DNA of 29,427 bases from DAOUKH01 sp034421515 (GTDB taxonomy: Bacteria; Chloroflexota; Dehalococcoidia; SHYB01): positions 1 to 29,427 of the forward strand of contig DAOUKH010000095.1 of the NCBI GenBank assembly GCA_034421515.1, given 5' to 3'. The notes below the pieces were generated by a model that saw nothing but the letters and a program-made list of their open reading frames with translations, was not told the DNA's origin and did no database searches. Positions 6,265 through 14,129 of the stretch are shown in pieces. The position numbers were made by a program, and so were the translations under genes. Every line of letters starts with the position of its first letter. Positions within the stretch are counted from its first letter, which is position 1.

Positions 6265-7371
6265 TCATCGCGCCTTGGCCGGGACGGGCTTCTCTCGCAA
6301 TCGCTCCAGGCAGCCAGTGACGGCGTCGACGGCCTCCTCGATGTCGCGGTCGTCGATCAGCCCGAGGTGGCCGATGCGGAAGATCTTCCCCGAAAGCGGG
6401 CCCTGGCCGCCGGCCAGCACGACGCCGTAGTCGCGCCGGGCCATGCCGGAGAGGTCCTTCCACGACACGCCGTCGGGAACGTGGATCGAGGTAACCGTGT
6501 TGGAGGCGTGCCGGGGGTCGGCAAAGAGATCGAGGCCCGCCTCGGTGACGAGCCGGCGGGTGAGGTCGCCATAGTGGGCATGGGCGGCATGGACCTGCTC
6601 GACACCGTGTTCGAGGATCAGGCGCAGCCCCTCTCGGAGTCCGTAGATGGCGGAGAGGGCCGGAGTCCACGGGGTCTGACCGAGGTCGGCGGCGTTCAGG
6701 GCCTTGGCGAGGTCGAGGTAGAAGCGCGGCATCGTCGCCTTCTCGATCACCTCCCGCCCACGAGGGCTGACGCTGACCATGGCGAGGCCGGGCGGCGCCA
6801 TCCAGCCCTTCTGCGAGCCTGAGACGGCGACGTCGATCCCCCACTCGTCGACCGGGCAGGGTATCGAGCCGATGCTGCTGACGCCGTCGACGACGAGCGT
6901 GCGGTCGAACTCGCCCTTGATGACGGCGGCAAGGGCCCCTAGGTCGTTGGTCACGCCGGTGGACGTCTCGTTGTGGGTGAAGAAGACGACGCCGGCATCG
7001 GGCTCGGCGGCGAGCACCTCGCGCACCCTGGCGGGATCGGCGGCCCGGCCCTGCTCGAAGCGGACCACCGTGACGTCGGCGCCGTAGGTCGAGGCGATCT
7101 CGGCGACGCGGTCGCCGAAGACGCCGATGGAGATGACGACGGTCCGCTCGCCGGGGGAGAGGGTGTTGACGACGGCGGCTTCGAGGCCGCCGGTGCCGGA
7201 GCAGGTGAGCAGGACGACGTCGTGGCGGGTGTCGAAGACGGTCTTGAGACCGGCGTCGATCTCGGCGGCCATCTCGGCGAACTCGGGGCCGCGATGATTG
7301 ATCATCTGGCCGCGCATGGCTTCAAGGACGGAATCGGGCAACGGCGTGGGCCCGGGGGTGCGGAGGTTCAA
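6265..7371 (-). CDS. Class V aminotransferase, probable phosphoserine/serine-type (368 aa)
   Basis: PLP-dependent fold-type I enzyme of the alanine/serine-glyoxylate aminotransferase branch. It begins MNLRTPGPTPLPDSV, a typical N-terminus of the branch. SGTGGLEAAV at about 58-67 binds the PLP phosphate, D162 lies in VVDGVSSIGSIP, and K188 in SGSQKGWMAPPG is the PLP lysine. The start is a TTG at 7371, chosen because AGGAG sits eight bases upstream and the protein then begins where the family does; the open frame runs further upstream without support. Next to serA it most likely transaminates 3-phosphohydroxypyruvate to phosphoserine, a role known for class V enzymes in organisms lacking a standard SerC. 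Serine- or alanine-glyoxylate transamination is the alternative. Confidence 0.9.
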   Translation of the reverse strand: MNLRTPGPTPLPDSVLEAMRGQMINHRGPEFAEMAAEIDAGLKTVFDTRHDVVLLTCSGTGGLEAAVVNTLSPGERTVVISIGVFGDRVAEIASTYGADVTVVRFEQGRAADPARVREVLAAEPDAGVVFFTHNETSTGVTNDLGALAAVIKGEFDRTLVVDGVSSIGSIPCPVDEWGIDVAVSGSQKGWMAPPGLAMVSVSPRGREVIEKATMPRFYLDLAKALNAADLGQTPWTPALSAIYGLREGLRLILEHGVEQVHAAHAHYGDLTRRLVTEAGLDLFADPRHASNTVTSIHVPDGVSWKDLSGMARRDYGVVLAGGQGPLSGKIFRIGHLGLIDDRDIEEAVDAVTGCLERLREKPVPAKAR

Positions 7372-7427
7372 CGCGGGTCTCCTGATGGAGCGTCGGGGAT
7401 GGGGAGAGAATGGACGCGAGTGGTGAA

Positions 7428-7436
7428 ATTCTATCA
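7428..7436 (-). promoter_or_regulatory. Extended -10 for the aminotransferase-serA operon
   Basis: TGATAGAAT on the minus strand is an extended -10 (TGN followed by TAGAAT, one mismatch to TATAAT) about 57 bases upstream of the TTG start. No good -35 is visible 17 bases further up, which is common for extended -10 promoters. Confidence 0.45.
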
Positions 7437-7502
7437 CACGGCCTCCCGTTGACGGCCCGGAAGGGGCCGGGCGCCGCCTCGCGCGCGGGCTCGGTGGGGG
7501 AC

Positions 7503-7508
7503 TATAAT
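7503..7508 (+). promoter_or_regulatory. -10 element for the 7554 amidohydrolase
   Basis: A perfect TATAAT lies 45 bases before the ATG. No matching -35 is present at the expected distance; the TTGACG at 7449-7454 is too far upstream. It diverges from the serA operon promoter. Confidence 0.45.
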
Positions 7509-7553
7509 CGCGGCGATGCCGGGATGGGCCAGACCCTGCCGAAGGAGCGTGCC

Positions 7554-8744
7554 ATGGGCTACTTTGCGATCGACGGCGACACGCACATGAACGAGCCGCA
7601 CGACGTGTGGCTGACGCGGACACCCTCCCACCTCCACGACCGCGTCCCCAGGGTGGAACGCCGGAACGGCCGCGAGGTGTGGCTCTACGAGGGCGGGAAG
7701 CGGATGCGCTCGGTGACGCTGCTGTGCAACGTGATCGGAGTGTCGCCGGTGCAGTGGGGACTCTTTTGCGAGTCGTACGCCGACCTGCCGCAGGGCGCCT
7801 TCCAGCCCGAGGCGCGCCTGAAGGACATGGACGTCGACATGACCACGGCGCACGTGCTCTATCCCACCTACGTCATGGCGGGCGCGCAGGAGTACACGAC
7901 GAAGGACCGCGAGCTGCAGCTCGCCTGCGTCCGGGCCTACAACGACTGGATGAGCGAGTTCTGCTCGGTGAACCCAGGACGGTTCTTCGGACTCGCCACG
8001 CTGCCGGTGACGAGCGTCGAGGACGCCATGGCCGAGGCGGAACGCGTCCGCAGCCTGACCGGCATCCGCGGGCTTCTTCTCACCTGCTGGCCCAACGGCG
8101 GCGCGCTGCCCGACCATGACACGGACGACCGCTTCTGGGACCTGGTCGAGGACCTCGACATCGCTTGCACGATCCACGTGGGCTTCTTCGGCGGCGGCGA
8201 AGTGGGCGAGGCGTCGGCGGAGGACAGCGACTCGACGCCGCGCATCTCGCTGCCGAGGCTCAACGTGAGCCGGCAGGGCGCCAGCACGATTCCGATCTTC
8301 TCGGAGCTCATCCTCGGCGGGGTCCTGGAACGGCATCCCAAGCTGCGCATCGGCGTCGCCGAGGTGGGTGTGGGCTGGCTCCCCTTCTTCATGGAGCAGA
8401 CCGACGACAACTACGTCCGGCACCGGTTCTGGACGGGCAATCATCTCCAGATGCTGCCCAGCGACTACCTCAAGCGGCAGCTCTTCTCCACCTTCCAGCA
8501 GGACACGTACGGCATCAAGAACCGCGAGTACATGATCGACAACATCATGTGGTCGTCCGACTACCCGCACTCGGGAGCGGACTGGCCGAACTCGCGGGTG
8601 ACCATCGCCAACCACATGCGCGACGTACCCGCCGACGAGCAGCAGAAGATCCTGGCGGGGAACGCGATGCGGCTCTACGGCGTCAAGGAGTCCGACCTCA
8701 CCACGATGGGGGCGCTGCCGGGGAAGCAGGCCGTCGCCGTCTAG
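7554..8744 (+). CDS. Amidohydrolase family 2 protein (396 aa)
   Basis: The N-terminal FAIDGDTHMNEPHDVW carries the D-x-H metal pair (D9, H11). CTIHVGF contributes another ligand His, and near the C-terminus MWSSDYPHSGADWPNS holds the catalytic Asp. The ATG at 7554 is preferred because GAAGGAG lies eight bases upstream and the metal motif then falls at the usual place; in-frame ATGs further upstream lack an RBS. It is more distant from the pair at 1-2384 than those are from each other, but of the same architecture (decarboxylase/hydrolase TIM barrel). It stands alone, and its TAG stop shares a CTAG with the tyrS stop on the other strand. Substrate unknown. Confidence 0.9.
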   Translation: MGYFAIDGDTHMNEPHDVWLTRTPSHLHDRVPRVERRNGREVWLYEGGKRMRSVTLLCNVIGVSPVQWGLFCESYADLPQGAFQPEARLKDMDVDMTTAHVLYPTYVMAGAQEYTTKDRELQLACVRAYNDWMSEFCSVNPGRFFGLATLPVTSVEDAMAEAERVRSLTGIRGLLLTCWPNGGALPDHDTDDRFWDLVEDLDIACTIHVGFFGGGEVGEASAEDSDSTPRISLPRLNVSRQGASTIPIFSELILGGVLERHPKLRIGVAEVGVGWLPFFMEQTDDNYVRHRFWTGNHLQMLPSDYLKRQLFSTFQQDTYGIKNREYMIDNIMWSSDYPHSGADWPNSRVTIANHMRDVPADEQQKILAGNAMRLYGVKESDLTTMGALPGKQAVAV

Positions 8745-9931
8745 CGGGCGACGACGCGGAGGAAGCGGCGCTTGCCGGCGCGGACGACGGCGCCGGCGGG
8801 GACGGCGGTCTCGACGGTGTCGGGGCCGACGCGCTCTCCGTCGATGCCTACGGCTCCCTGACGGATCAAGCGGCGGGCCTCGCCGTTGCTGGCGGCGAAG
8901 CCGGCCTCGACGAGCAGGCCGACGAGGTTGATCCGGCCCAGGTCGTCGACGGCCACGTCGGGGATGTCGTCGGGCGCTTCCTTGCGCTGGACGACCCGCT
9001 CGAAGTGGGAGGCCGCCGCGGCGGCGGCCTCCGCGCCGTGGAAGGCGGCGGCGATGCCGGCGGCGAGCCGCTTCTTCCCCTCCATCGGGTCGACCCCGGG
9101 GCCGGTGAGCTCGGTTGCATCCAGCTCAGTGAGAAGCTCAGCGTAAGTGGGAACGAGATCGTCGGGGATAGACATCGTCTTGCCGTACATCTCTTCGGGC
9201 GGGTCGGTGACGCCGACGTAGTTGCCCAGGCTCTTGCTCATCTTCTGGACGCCGTCGGTACCGACGAGAAGCGGGACGAGGAGCACCTGCTGGGGGCGCT
9301 GCCCTTCGATCTGCTGAAGCTCGCGCCCGAGCAGGTTGTTGAAGCGCTGGTCGGCACCCCCGAACTCGATGTCGGCGCGCACCATCACCGAGTCGTAGGC
9401 CTGGAGCAGGGGGTAGAGGAGCTCGGTGATGGCGATGGGCTGGTTGCCCTCGTAGCGCTTGGCGAAGTCGTCGCGCTTGAGCAGCTGGGCCACGGTGAAC
9501 TTGCGGGTGAGCTTGATGACGTCGGTGAGGTCGAAGCCGTCGAACCACTCGGTCTGGCGGCGCACCTCCGTCTTGTCCTTGTCGACGATCTTGAAGAACT
9601 GATCCATGTACGTCTGGGCGTTGCGGGCCACCTCGTCGGCGGTGAGCATGGGGCGGGTCGCCGACTTACCCGACGGGTCGCCGATCTGGGCGGTCCAATC
9701 GCCGACGATGAGCACGACGGTGTGGCCAAGCTCCTGGAACTGGCGGAGCTTGCGCAGCCCGACGACGTGGCCGAGATGGATGTCCGGCGCGCTGGGGTCG
9801 AAGCCCTGCTTCAGGCGCAGGGGCTCGCCGGTCTGCAGCAGCCGGACGACCTCGTCGCGGACGATGACGTCGGCGACGCCGCGCGTGAGGAGGCGGTCGA
9901 TCTCGGCGGCCGTGGGGACGCGGGCGCTCAC
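8741..9931 (-). CDS. tyrS: Tyrosyl-tRNA synthetase (396 aa)
   Basis: Class I aminoacyl-tRNA synthetase charging tRNA-Tyr. HLGH at 52-55 and KMSKS at 230-234 are the two ATP-binding signatures. GFDPSAPDIHLGHVVGLRKL and IGDPSGKSATR resemble the TyrZ-type bacterial subgroup. A C-terminal S4 RNA-binding domain (about 330-396) is visible in the LIRQGAVGIDGERV segment. The ATG overlaps the ribF stop by ATGA. It is the last gene of the aromatic operon, so tyrosine supply and tyrosine charging may share control by the Phe/Tyr attenuator at 13991-14103, if transcription continues this far. Confidence 0.97.
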   Translation of the reverse strand: MSARVPTAAEIDRLLTRGVADVIVRDEVVRLLQTGEPLRLKQGFDPSAPDIHLGHVVGLRKLRQFQELGHTVVLIVGDWTAQIGDPSGKSATRPMLTADEVARNAQTYMDQFFKIVDKDKTEVRRQTEWFDGFDLTDVIKLTRKFTVAQLLKRDDFAKRYEGNQPIAITELLYPLLQAYDSVMVRADIEFGGADQRFNNLLGRELQQIEGQRPQQVLLVPLLVGTDGVQKMSKSLGNYVGVTDPPEEMYGKTMSIPDDLVPTYAELLTELDATELTGPGVDPMEGKKRLAAGIAAAFHGAEAAAAAASHFERVVQRKEAPDDIPDVAVDDLGRINLVGLLVEAGFAASNGEARRLIRQGAVGIDGERVGPDTVETAVPAGAVVRAGKRRFLRVVAR

Positions 9932-10860
9932 CGCCGCGCCTCGGCGGCGAGGATGCCGCGGGCCTGCTCGACATCCCGGTCCATCTGCTCGATGAGGGCC
10001 TCGACGCTGTCGAACCGCGCCTCGGGCCGGATGCGCTCAATGAAGTCGATGGAGACCTCGGCGCCGTAGAGGTCTTCGTCGAAGTCCAAGATGAACGCCT
10101 CAACGGTGCGGCCGGCGACCTCGAAGGTGGGACGTACGCCGACGCTGGTGGCGGAGGGCAGGACGCGGCCGCCGACGTGGGCGAGGGTGGCGTAGATGCC
10201 GTCGGCGGGGAGCGCCATCCGCGGGGCAATCTTGAGATTGGCAGTTGGGAAGCCGAGGGCCCGGCCGCGCTGGTCGCCCTTCACGACCTCGCCGGTCAGG
10301 CGGAAGGGCCGGCCCAGGAGTTCAGCCGCTTGCTCGACGGCGCCCTCGGTCAGGCGGCGGCGGGTCTCGGTGCTGCTGACGCGGACGCCGCCGGCGACGC
10401 TGGGATCGGCCTCGGTCACCTCGAAACCAAGCTCGCCACCGAGGTCACGGAGCACGTCGAGCGTGCCGGCGCGGCCTTTGCCGAGGGCGAAGTCGGGGCC
10501 GGCGACGAGGTGGCGCATAGAGAGGCGGTCGCGGAGCGCGGTGACGAACTCGCGGGCGGTGAGCTGGGAGATTTCGTGGGTGAAGTCGATGGGTACGACA
10601 TGGTCGACGTCCGCCGCTTCGAGCAGCGCCAGGCGGCGCTCGAAGGGCATCAGGTAGGTGACGTCCACCTCGGGCCGTAGGACGGTGAGCGGGTGGTTCT
10701 TGAAGGTCACCACGGCGGTGGCGAGCTCGCGGGCGGCGGCGGCGCTCCGAAGCTGGGCGAGCAGGCCGAGATGGCCGCGGTGCACGCCGTCGAAGACGCC
10801 GATGGTGACGGCGGCGGGCCGGTCGGGAGCCGCGCCGGCAAAGTCAGGAAGGTCGCTCAT
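9928..10860 (-). CDS. ribF: Bifunctional riboflavin kinase/FAD synthetase (310 aa)
   Basis: Converts riboflavin to FMN and FMN to FAD. The N-terminal adenylyltransferase domain shows TIGVFDGVHRGH (about 19-30, HxGH-type nucleotidyl-transfer motif), and SSTETRRRLTEG closes that domain. The C-terminal flavokinase domain starts with GDQRGRALGFPTANL, where PTAN is the kinase signature, and ends with IDFIERIRPEARF. It overlaps tyrS by ATGA and follows the DAHP synthase gene by 56 bases. DAHP-synthase and ribF are not an obvious pathway pair; the link may be simple co-transcription. FMN supply would suit a genome with several flavin-dependent oxidoreductases. Confidence 0.96.
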   Translation of the reverse strand: MSDLPDFAGAAPDRPAAVTIGVFDGVHRGHLGLLAQLRSAAAARELATAVVTFKNHPLTVLRPEVDVTYLMPFERRLALLEAADVDHVVPIDFTHEISQLTAREFVTALRDRLSMRHLVAGPDFALGKGRAGTLDVLRDLGGELGFEVTEADPSVAGGVRVSSTETRRRLTEGAVEQAAELLGRPFRLTGEVVKGDQRGRALGFPTANLKIAPRMALPADGIYATLAHVGGRVLPSATSVGVRPTFEVAGRTVEAFILDFDEDLYGAEVSIDFIERIRPEARFDSVEALIEQMDRDVEQARGILAAEARR

Positions 10861-10916
10861 CGCCTCGCGGACATTCTCCCATCAGCGGCCTTGCGGGGCC
10901 ACGGGCGGCGGCGGGC

Positions 10917-11960
10917 CTACTGCCCGAACTGCCCCGCGTTGCCCACGGGCACGGCGGCCGCGGCGACGTTGGCCAGGGCGCGCACCCGCTCCATGAGCAG
11001 CGCGAAGTTCTCGAACGTCAGCGACTGCCCGCCGTCGGACTTGGCATGGTCGGGGTCGGGGTGGACCTCGACCATGAGGCCGTCCGCGCCGGCGGCGACG
11101 GAGGCGGCGGCCATGGCCGGAACCAGGTACCACTTGCCGGTGCCGTGGCTCGGGTCGCAGACGATCGGCAGGTGGCTCAGTTTCTGGACGACGGGAACCG
11201 CGGAGATATCGAGCGTGTTGCGGGTGGCCGTTTCGAACGTGCGGACGCCGCGCTCGCAGAGGATGACGTTGGGGTTGCCCTGGTTCAGGATGTACTCGGC
11301 GGCGAGCAGCCACTCCTCGATGGTGGCGGAGAGGCCGCGCTTGAGCATCACCGGCCTGCTCTGGGCGCCGGCGGCGTCGAGCAGGTTGAAGTTCTGCATG
11401 TTGCGGGCGCCGATCTGCACGATGTCGGCGAACTCGGAGACGGCGGGCATGTCCTCGATGGTCATGACCTCGGTGATCACCGGCAGGCCGGTCTCTTCGC
11501 GAGCCTTGGAAAGGTATTCGAGGCCCTCGACGCCGAGGCCGCGGAAGCTGTAGGGCGAGGTCCGGGGCTTGAATGCGCCCCCGCGCAGGATGTTGCCGCC
11601 GGCGGCCTTGACCGCGCGCGCCGTGTTGAGGACCTGCTCCTGCGACTCGACGGAGCAGGGCCCCGCCATCACGGCCAGGTCGCCGCCGCCGATCTTGACG
11701 CCGCCGACCTCGACGACCGTGTCGGCGGGGTGGAACTCGCGGCTCGCCAGCTTGTAGGGCCGGGACACCCGCAGGATCTGCAGCACGCCGGGCATTCGCT
11801 CCAGCGCGCTCTCGTGATCGCGGGTGATCGTGCCGAGCACGCCCACGATGTTCCGCTCCGCTCCCTCGACGACGCTCGGGCGAAGCCCCTCCTCGACGAT
11901 GCGGTCCTTGACCGCGTCGAGCTGCTCCTCCGTGGCATCGGCTTTCATCACGACGATCAT
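10917..11960 (-). CDS. aroF: 3-deoxy-7-phosphoheptulonate (DAHP) synthase, class I-beta (347 aa)
   Basis: Condenses phosphoenolpyruvate with erythrose-4-phosphate, the entry step of the shikimate pathway. Residues 1-70 (MIVVMKADATEEQLDAVKDR onward) form the ferredoxin-like domain that gives allosteric control by aromatic amino acids in Thermotoga-type enzymes. The barrel follows with VMAGPCSVES (C102 as metal ligand), RGGAFKPRTSPYSFRGLG, and CDPSHGTGKW, EVHPDPDHAKSDG further on. The ATG at 11960 is taken because GGAG lies six bases upstream and the family N-terminus starts there; a longer open frame exists. It follows the chorismate mutase gene by 38 bases in the same operon. Confidence 0.96.
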   Translation of the reverse strand: MIVVMKADATEEQLDAVKDRIVEEGLRPSVVEGAERNIVGVLGTITRDHESALERMPGVLQILRVSRPYKLASREFHPADTVVEVGGVKIGGGDLAVMAGPCSVESQEQVLNTARAVKAAGGNILRGGAFKPRTSPYSFRGLGVEGLEYLSKAREETGLPVITEVMTIEDMPAVSEFADIVQIGARNMQNFNLLDAAGAQSRPVMLKRGLSATIEEWLLAAEYILNQGNPNVILCERGVRTFETATRNTLDISAVPVVQKLSHLPIVCDPSHGTGKWYLVPAMAAASVAAGADGLMVEVHPDPDHAKSDGGQSLTFENFALLMERVRALANVAAAAVPVGNAGQFGQ

Positions 11961-11998
11961 GGCATTCTCCGGTCCGGTGCGCCCCTCTCTGGGCATTC

Positions 11999-12403
11999 CT
12001 ATGGCGAGGCGCTTCCTTCTAGTGTAGTCGATGCGTGTCCCCCACCGCCTTGGTCGGGGCGGAGACGTTGGGCTTCCTTCAGATAGACATGGACGATATC
12101 CGCTGGAGACTTCTCCGTGTTCACCAGCAGAAGCACGCGGAGGATGCTCTGCAGCGCGCCTGGCACGTCCATCTCGTGGCCGCAGAGCAGGGGGACGTCG
12201 GTCCAGCCGAGCTCGCGGGCGCCGGCGGCGGGAAAGTCGGCGTTGAGGTCGCTCGTAGTGGTGAAGAAGGCGCAGGCGACGTCGCCGCGGTCGATGCCGT
12301 TGGCCTCCATCATGCGGGTGAGGAGCTCGCGGGTGTTGGCGCGGATCGACTCGACGGTGTTCTCCTCGATGGAGATGGCGCCTCGGACGCCCCGGGCGGT
12401 CAT
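11999..12403 (-). CDS. aroH: Monofunctional chorismate mutase, AroH type (134 aa)
   Basis: Converts chorismate to prephenate, the branch point towards Phe and Tyr. The AroH fold is recognised by RGVRGAISIEENT at the N-terminus, FFTTTSDLNADFPAAGARELGW, VPLLCGHEMDVPGALQSILRVLLLVNT, and VHVYLKEAQRLRPD near the end. Arg7 and the Arg in the SILRVL segment correspond to active-site positions of the Bacillus enzyme. The ATG overlaps the trpA stop (ATGA), so translation is coupled. With the DAHP synthase downstream, the pair matches the Phe/Tyr-sensing leader at the front of the operon. Confidence 0.95.
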   Translation of the reverse strand: MTARGVRGAISIEENTVESIRANTRELLTRMMEANGIDRGDVACAFFTTTSDLNADFPAAGARELGWTDVPLLCGHEMDVPGALQSILRVLLLVNTEKSPADIVHVYLKEAQRLRPDQGGGGHASTTLEGSASP

Positions 12404-13188
12404 GACCGCTGCTCCGCGCCGCTCAGGTCGGCGCTGAGGGAGCGCACGCCCTCGGCGCCGCCGTCGGCGATGGCGTTGATCACGGCGCTGCCCACGGCGG
12501 CCCCGTCGGCGAGCTCGCCGACGGCCCGGACGTGCTCGGCCGTGGAGATGCCGAACCCGACGGCGAGGGGGAGGTCGACATACTTCCGCACTCGCTGCAG
12601 AAATCCGTCGAGCCCCTCGGACAGCCGCTCGCGGGCGCCGGTGACGCCGGCCACGCTCACGCAGTAGACGAAGCCGGAGGCGACCTCGCTCGCCTTGCGG
12701 ATGCGTTCGTCCGTACTCGTGGGGGCTAGGAGGAGAATCACGTCGATGCCGCGGGGGCGGCAGACCTGCAAGAGCGGGGCGGCTTCCTCGGCGGGCAGGT
12801 CGACCACGATGACGCCGTCGACTCCGGCGCCCGCCGCCCGCTCGGCGAAGCGGTCCAACCCGTAGGACAGTACCGGGTTATAGTAGCCCATGAGGATCAG
12901 GGGAACAACAGAGTAGCGCTTCCGGAGCGCGGCGCACGCATCGAAGCACGTATCGAGCGTCGCGCCCTGCTCGAGGGCGACCTGGCTGGAACGCTGGATC
13001 GTGGGACCCTCGGCCAGCGGGTCGCTGAAGGGGACGCCGATCTCGAGCATGTCCGCGCCCGCGTCGATGATCGCGGCGGCGAGCGCCTCCGTCGCGCCGG
13101 CTTCCGGGTAGTCGGCGGTGACGTAGGCGAGCAGCGCGGGGCGGCCTTCGGCCTTGGCCTTGGCGAACCCGTCGGCAATGCGGCTCAT
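12400..13188 (-). CDS. trpA: Tryptophan synthase alpha chain (262 aa)
   Basis: Cleaves indole-3-glycerol phosphate to indole and glyceraldehyde-3-phosphate, passing indole to TrpB. LEIGVPFSDPLAEGPTIQ contains the catalytic E49. The partner acid that is normally Asp60 (LADGP) is Glu here (LAEGP). ILMGYYNPVLSYG, GVIVVDLPAEEA and GFGISTAEHV are the usual barrel motifs. The ATG at 13188 overlaps the CPBP stop (ATGA). No trpB or other trp gene is adjacent, which is unusual because trpB normally precedes trpA. Placement behind a Phe/Tyr-rich leader rather than a Trp-rich one is also odd. Confidence 0.95.
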   Translation of the reverse strand: MSRIADGFAKAKAEGRPALLAYVTADYPEAGATEALAAAIIDAGADMLEIGVPFSDPLAEGPTIQRSSQVALEQGATLDTCFDACAALRKRYSVVPLILMGYYNPVLSYGLDRFAERAAGAGVDGVIVVDLPAEEAAPLLQVCRPRGIDVILLLAPTSTDERIRKASEVASGFVYCVSVAGVTGARERLSEGLDGFLQRVRKYVDLPLAVGFGISTAEHVRAVGELADGAAVGSAVINAIADGGAEGVRSLSADLSGAEQRS

Positions 13189-13937
13189 AGACGTCCCACC
13201 CAGGCGGCCGAGTCTGTTGACAGCGTCACCGCGACCACGACCGCGTTGTAGACGGCGTGGGCGGCCATCGCCAACGGCAGCGAGCGGGTCTTCAGAAAGA
13301 GCAACGCCAAGATCAAGCCGATGAGGAAGATCGGCACGTAGGTGACGGGCCGGACGTGCGCCACCGCGAAGAGCGCCGAGCTGAGGAGCGCCGCCTTCAC
13401 CGGCGTCATGTGCCTGGTGAGGCCCTGCAGCACGAAGCCGCGGAAGAAGACCTCCTCGACGAACGGGGCGGCGATGATGGCGAGGGCGGAAGCGGCGGCG
13501 AGCACGCCGATGCGGCGGTCGTCGAAGAACTCGACTTTGAGCTCGTCGCCCCAGCCGAGCGCGTCGATGACCGCGCTGTAGGCGACCACGATGGCCAGCA
13601 TCGCGAGCACCGCCGCGGGGACGGCCCACAGCGCGCCGCCGCCGGTCCAGTGCCGCAGCCCAAGCTCCGACCAAGACGCCCCGCGCCGCCGCACGGCGAG
13701 ACCCCAGACGATGCCGATGAAGACGACGTTGAGCGCGCCGGTGAGCGCGAGTTGCAGGATGGTCCCGCTCGCCGCTTCATCGTCGCCCTGAAGGGCCAGG
13801 GAGACGATGATCACCGCCACGAACGTGGCGACGACGGCGGCCAGGGCGCCGAGGGCGGCGTCGGCCCCGTCCCACGGCGGCGCAGCCGCCGCCTGGGAAG
13901 GCGAGGCCCCGTTCGCTCCGAGATCAGGCTCCGTCAT
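13185..13937 (-). CDS. CPBP family intramembrane metal-free/Glu-type protease (250 aa)
   Basis: Multi-pass membrane protein of the CAAX-protease/bacteriocin-processing (Abi/CPBP) group. The three signature motifs are EEVFFR (161-166), F190-x3-H194 (FAVAH) and H227-x3-N231 (HAVYN). About seven hydrophobic segments can be seen between residues 30 and 240, after a short Ala-rich, probably cytoplasmic tail. It is the first structural gene after the attenuator terminator and overlaps trpA by ATGA, so it is the leader-controlled first gene of the aromatic operon. Family members process prenylated proteins, leader peptides or anti-sigma factors; the target is unknown and a role in aromatic synthesis is not expected. 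Confidence 0.9.
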   Translation of the reverse strand: MTEPDLGANGASPSQAAAAPPWDGADAALGALAAVVATFVAVIIVSLALQGDDEAASGTILQLALTGALNVVFIGIVWGLAVRRRGASWSELGLRHWTGGGALWAVPAAVLAMLAIVVAYSAVIDALGWGDELKVEFFDDRRIGVLAAASALAIIAAPFVEEVFFRGFVLQGLTRHMTPVKAALLSSALFAVAHVRPVTYVPIFLIGLILALLFLKTRSLPLAMAAHAVYNAVVVAVTLSTDSAAWVGRL

Positions 13938-13990
13938 AGCATCCGTCTCACAGTTATCGGCGCATCTTGCGCGTATCGGCCTCGAATTAC

Positions 13991-14016
13991 AAGAAAAGAC
14001 CCCCGGTAACCGGGGG
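13991..14016 (-). terminator. Attenuator terminator ahead of the CPBP-trpA-aroH operon
   Basis: On the minus strand CCCCCGGT (14016-14009) and ACCGGGGG (14007-14000) form a GC-rich hairpin, realistically CCCCCG/CGGGGG with a five-base loop. It is followed by TCTTTTCTT (13999-13991). This is a standard intrinsic terminator, placed about 55 bases before the first structural gene and 30 bases after the leader-peptide stop. Confidence 0.82.
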
Positions 14017-14054
14017 CCGTTGTCCTGCAGGGAGGCGCGGGCTCAGTTACCGGG
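14002..14054 (-). promoter_or_regulatory. Antiterminator pairing of the Phe/Tyr attenuator
   Basis: CCCGGTAAC (14054-14046) is a perfect nine-base complement of GTTACCGGG (14010-14002), and the helix can extend by a wobble pair and one G-C. The second segment contains most of the terminator's 3' arm, so the two folds exclude each other. The first segment contains the TAA stop of the leader peptide. A ribosome paused on the Phe/Tyr codons leaves it free (antitermination), while a ribosome reaching the stop covers it (termination). This geometry is inferred from the sequence. Confidence 0.7.
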
Positions 14055-14103
14055 CGCGTCGCGCCGGCGCATAAAAGAAGCCCTCGAAGAAGTTTCCGCG
14101 CAT
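14047..14103 (-). CDS. Leader peptide rich in Phe and Tyr (18 aa)
   Basis: A short open frame, MRGNFFEGFFYAPARRAR then TAA, with four Phe and one Tyr in codons 5-11. It sits between a promoter and an intrinsic terminator upstream of trpA, chorismate mutase, DAHP synthase and tyrS. That makes it a classical attenuation leader sensing charged tRNA-Phe and/or tRNA-Tyr. Shine-Dalgarno support is modest (GGGAG lies about 14 bases upstream). No function other than regulation is expected for the peptide. Confidence 0.78.
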   Translation of the reverse strand: MRGNFFEGFFYAPARRAR

Positions 14104-14129
14104 GGTGTCCGTGTCACTCCCTGCCGCGC

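Noticed and set aside
4626..6320. Long plus-strand open frame (564 codons) opposite serA
   Set aside because: Its product is a low-complexity Asp/Gly/Val/His-rich shadow with no RBS, whereas the minus strand encodes a complete SerA with all catalytic residues.
7422..7438. CRP-like TGTGA...TCAC site overlapping the serA-operon -10
   Set aside because: The spacing is seven instead of six and the arms are only four bases; too weak to call.
7449..7454. TTGACG as a -35 element for the 7554 gene
   Set aside because: It is 48 bases from the TATAAT at 7503, far beyond a usable spacer.
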